From Oscillospiraceae bacterium (GTDB lineage Bacteria; Bacillota; Clostridia; Oscillospirales; Acutalibacteraceae), in NCBI GenBank assembly GCA_022508865.1, contig JAFLUK010000085.1:1-6542 (forward strand): 6,542 nt of DNA, read 5' to 3'. The position numbers and the translations under genes are program-made. Below the pieces are notes generated by a model that was given only the letters and a program-made list of their open reading frames with translations, searched no databases and was not told the DNA's origin. This document shows, one piece after another, positions 4,506-6,542 of the stretch; the stretch's first letter is position 1; every line of letters begins with the position of its first letter.

Positions 4506-6542
4506 TTATTTTACCATATTTTTCAGTTCATAAAGAACATTCATTGCCTCAATTGGTGTAAGTGTGTTTACATCAATTGATTTAATTTTATCAATAACGG
4601 AGTTATCAGCCTGTGTAAGCAGATTAAGCTGCATATCATCCAATTCTTGGGCTGATTTTATTCCTGATAGAATTTCTCTGTCGTCAGTTATTTTACCCTC
4701 TGTAAGCTCTTTAAGAATGGTTTTAGCACGCTTAATAATCCAATCGGGTAAGCCTGCCAATTTAGCAACCTCAATACCGTAGCTGTCGTCTGCACCGCCT
4801 GGTACAATACGTCTGAGGAATGTAATGTCGTCACCACGTTTTTTAACGGCTATATTATAATTTTTTACACCATCAAGCAGGTGCTCCATTACTGTAAGTT
4901 CATGATAATGAGTAGCAAAAAGCGCCTTTGCACCCAATTTCTTCTTATCAACTACATATTCAAGTACCGCCCTTGCAATACTCATACCGTCAAATGTACT
5001 GGTTCCTCTGCCTATTTCATCAAGAATAAGAAGAGAATGTGATGTTGCTTTTTTTACAATGTTGGCAACCTCGTTCATTTCTACCATAAAGGTGGACTGG
5101 CCTGATGCCAGATCGTCAGATGCGCCAACTCTTGTAAAAATGCTGTCAACAATTCCTATTTCTGCATATTTTGCAGGTACAAAGCATCCCATCTGTGCCA
5201 TTAAAACAATCAGTGCTACCTGTCGCATATATGTTGATTTACCGGCCATATTGGGACCGGTGATAATTGACACTCTGTTTTTGTTGCCGTCCAGCATTAC
5301 ATCGTTGGGAACAAAGGGAGCACCGCTGAGCAAAGCTTCCACAACCGGATGTCGGGATTCCTTTAAGATGATTTTATCTGAAGAATTAATCTCGGGACAA
5401 CAATAGTTATTATCGCTGGAAACATTTGCAAGGCTTGTGAGTACATCAAGTGTTGCGATAGCCTTGGCAGTTTTTTCTATTCTTTCAAGATTTTCTGCAA
5501 CAGTTTTTCTGACTTGATCAAAGAGCTGATACTCCATAGCAAAAGACTTGTCCTTTGCACCGAGAATTCTACCCTCTAAATCCTTTAATTCCTGTGTTAT
5601 ATATCTTTCGCAGTTAGTAAGAGTTTGTTTTCTTATGTATTCTTCCGGCACCTTGTCTTTATAGGAGTTGGTAACCTCGATGTAGTAGCCAAATACTCTG
5701 TTGTAGCCAACCTTTAGCTTTGGAATACCTGTTTTTTCTTTTTGTTCTATTTCGATTTGAGCAAGGAGAGCAGTACCGTTGTTCATATCCGAACGGACAG
5801 TATCAAGCTCAATATTATATCCCTCTTTAATCAGACCGCCCTCTCGCACGGAGAACGGAGGGTCTTCTTCTATAGCATTGTCAATGACAGCATAGATATC
5901 CTGCAACTCGTCAATGTCATTGTAGAGTCTTTTCATCAATTTAGAGTCAAAATTTTTCAGCAGATTTTTGATTTGAGGTAAATTCTGAAAAGCAGAACAT
6001 AAGGAACGAAGTTCTCTGGCATTTGCATTGCCGTAGACAATTTTAGTCATAAGGCGTTCAATATCAAAAATACCAACCAAGGTTGCAGTAATTTCAAGCC
6101 TCTGAACAGTGTCACCCACAAGGTCAGAAACAGCGCTTTGTCTTTGCAGTATTGTTGCAAGGTTAATAAGAGGATGTTCTAACCAATACCTTAACAATCT
6201 TTTTCCCATTGCGGTTTTTGTCTTGTCAAGAAGCCAGATAAGCGAACCTTTCTTTTCTTTGTTCATCATAGTCTGGGTAAGTTCAAGATTTCTTCTTGTA
6301 TTAAAATCAAGATTCATAAATTGATTATCGCTGTAATATTCAAAAGAGCCTATTCTTTCAAAACCGCTTTTTTGAGTATTTTTTAGATAACTAAGGAGCG
6401 CACCGATTGAGGAAATAAGCTCATTTTTATCTTTGATGAGTTCAACATCCTTATCCTTAAACTGCTGTTTCACAGAGTCAAGACAAATGAAATAAACAAA
6501 TTCATCATCTGTAAGCATTTCCACAGATGCAGAAAGCTTATC
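4506..6542 (-). CDS. mutS: DNA mismatch repair protein MutS (5' partial, N-terminus outside window)
   Basis: MutS recognises base mismatches and small loops in DNA and, as an ATP-driven sliding clamp, recruits MutL. The frame is open to the right edge; 678 residues plus a TAA stop are visible. By comparison with E. coli MutS about 185-200 N-terminal residues are missing, including the mismatch-reading Phe-x-Glu domain, so the start cannot be assigned. In visible numbering there is a remnant of the connector domain (about 1-60), the lever/core start LDFNTRRNLELTQ (78-90), clamp-region motifs around KVGYNRVFGYYIEVT (277-291) and ERYITQELKDLE (312-323), then the ABC-type ATPase. The ATPase has Walker A GPNMAGKST (429-437), signature GASDDLASGQSTF (473-485), Walker B LLILDEIGRG (504-513) and FATHYHEL (542-549). 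Near the C-terminus QLNLL (638-642) resembles a sliding-clamp binding pentapeptide. All ATPase residues are intact, so the protein should be functional. It is followed after 33 nt by mutL. Family identity is certain; the clamp motif is inference. Confidence 0.98.
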   Translation of the reverse strand, partial: DKLSASVEMLTDDEFVYFICLDSVKQQFKDKDVELIKDKNELISSIGALLSYLKNTQKSGFERIGSFEYYSDNQFMNLDFNTRRNLELTQTMMNKEKKGSLIWLLDKTKTAMGKRLLRYWLEHPLINLATILQRQSAVSDLVGDTVQRLEITATLVGIFDIERLMTKIVYGNANARELRSLCSAFQNLPQIKNLLKNFDSKLMKRLYNDIDELQDIYAVIDNAIEEDPPFSVREGGLIKEGYNIELDTVRSDMNNGTALLAQIEIEQKEKTGIPKLKVGYNRVFGYYIEVTNSYKDKVPEEYIRKQTLTNCERYITQELKDLEGRILGAKDKSFAMEYQLFDQVRKTVAENLERIEKTAKAIATLDVLTSLANVSSDNNYCCPEINSSDKIILKESRHPVVEALLSGAPFVPNDVMLDGNKNRVSIITGPNMAGKSTYMRQVALIVLMAQMGCFVPAKYAEIGIVDSIFTRVGASDDLASGQSTFMVEMNEVANIVKKATSHSLLILDEIGRGTSTFDGMSIARAVLEYVVDKKKLGAKALFATHYHELTVMEHLLDGVKNYNIAVKKRGDDITFLRRIVPGGADDSYGIEVAKLAGLPDWIIKRAKTILKELTEGKITDDREILSGIKSAQELDDMQLNLLTQADNSVIDKIKSIDVNTLTPIEAMNVLYELKNMVK

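Noticed and set aside
5059..5406. Open frame of 115 codons on the plus strand
   Set aside because: It is antisense to the conserved MutS ATPase region, whose protein constraint explains the lack of stops; no family signature is visible.
6522..6524. GTG at 6524 as a start for a 672-residue MutS
   Set aside because: The frame stays open to the window edge and the residues before it (DKLSAS) continue the MutS connector domain; the codon is an internal Val.
1..6542. Novel defence, CRISPR, phage or mobile element content
   Set aside because: No repeats, tRNA genes, integrase or transposase motifs were seen; every long stretch is explained by five co-directional genes.

Overview
The window is an AT-rich, densely packed stretch of a bacterial chromosome. 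All five genes lie on the minus strand and read from high to low coordinates. In order of transcription they are mutS (its 5' end is cut off by the right edge), mutL, miaA, a gene for a single-pass membrane protein of the HlyD / membrane-fusion-protein type, and the start of a YggS/PLPBP-family gene (cut off by the left edge). Intergenic gaps are 33 nt, 0 nt and 17 nt, and the last pair overlaps by 20 nt. No promoter or terminator is visible inside, so this looks like the middle of one long operon.

Several features suggest a low-GC Firmicute, probably a clostridial gut-type lineage near Oscillospiraceae/Ruminococcaceae. These are the low GC content, the strong purine-rich ribosome binding sites, the mutS-mutL-miaA order, a MutL with its own endonuclease motif, and a HlyD-like gene leading into yggS. 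The family placement is inference from gene order and protein style, not from a search. TAA, TAG and TGA are all used as stops, so the standard bacterial code applies.

Region by region: 6542-4506 holds the C-terminal three quarters of MutS, the mismatch sensor ATPase. 4472-2436 is full-length MutL, best started at a TTG codon, with an N-terminal ATPase, a long variable linker and a C-terminal nuclease/dimerisation domain. 2435-1503 is MiaA, the tRNA A37 dimethylallyltransferase. 1485-184 is the membrane adaptor-like protein. 203-1 is the N-terminus of the PLP-binding YggS homologue, including its PLP lysine.

MutS and MutL act together in methyl-independent mismatch repair. MutS finds the mismatch and loads MutL, whose endonuclease nicks the new strand. 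Both carry candidate sliding-clamp binding motifs. MiaA modifies tRNAs that read U-starting codons. The last two genes probably lead into a cell-envelope/division neighbourhood (yggS is often followed by sepF in Firmicutes), but that part lies outside the window.

This is mostly an ordinary housekeeping region and I see no novel defence or mobile system. The points most worth a second look are a possible dnaX-like -1 frameshift cassette exactly at the end of the MutL ATPase domain, the TTG start of mutL, and the partnerless HlyD-like protein in this operon.
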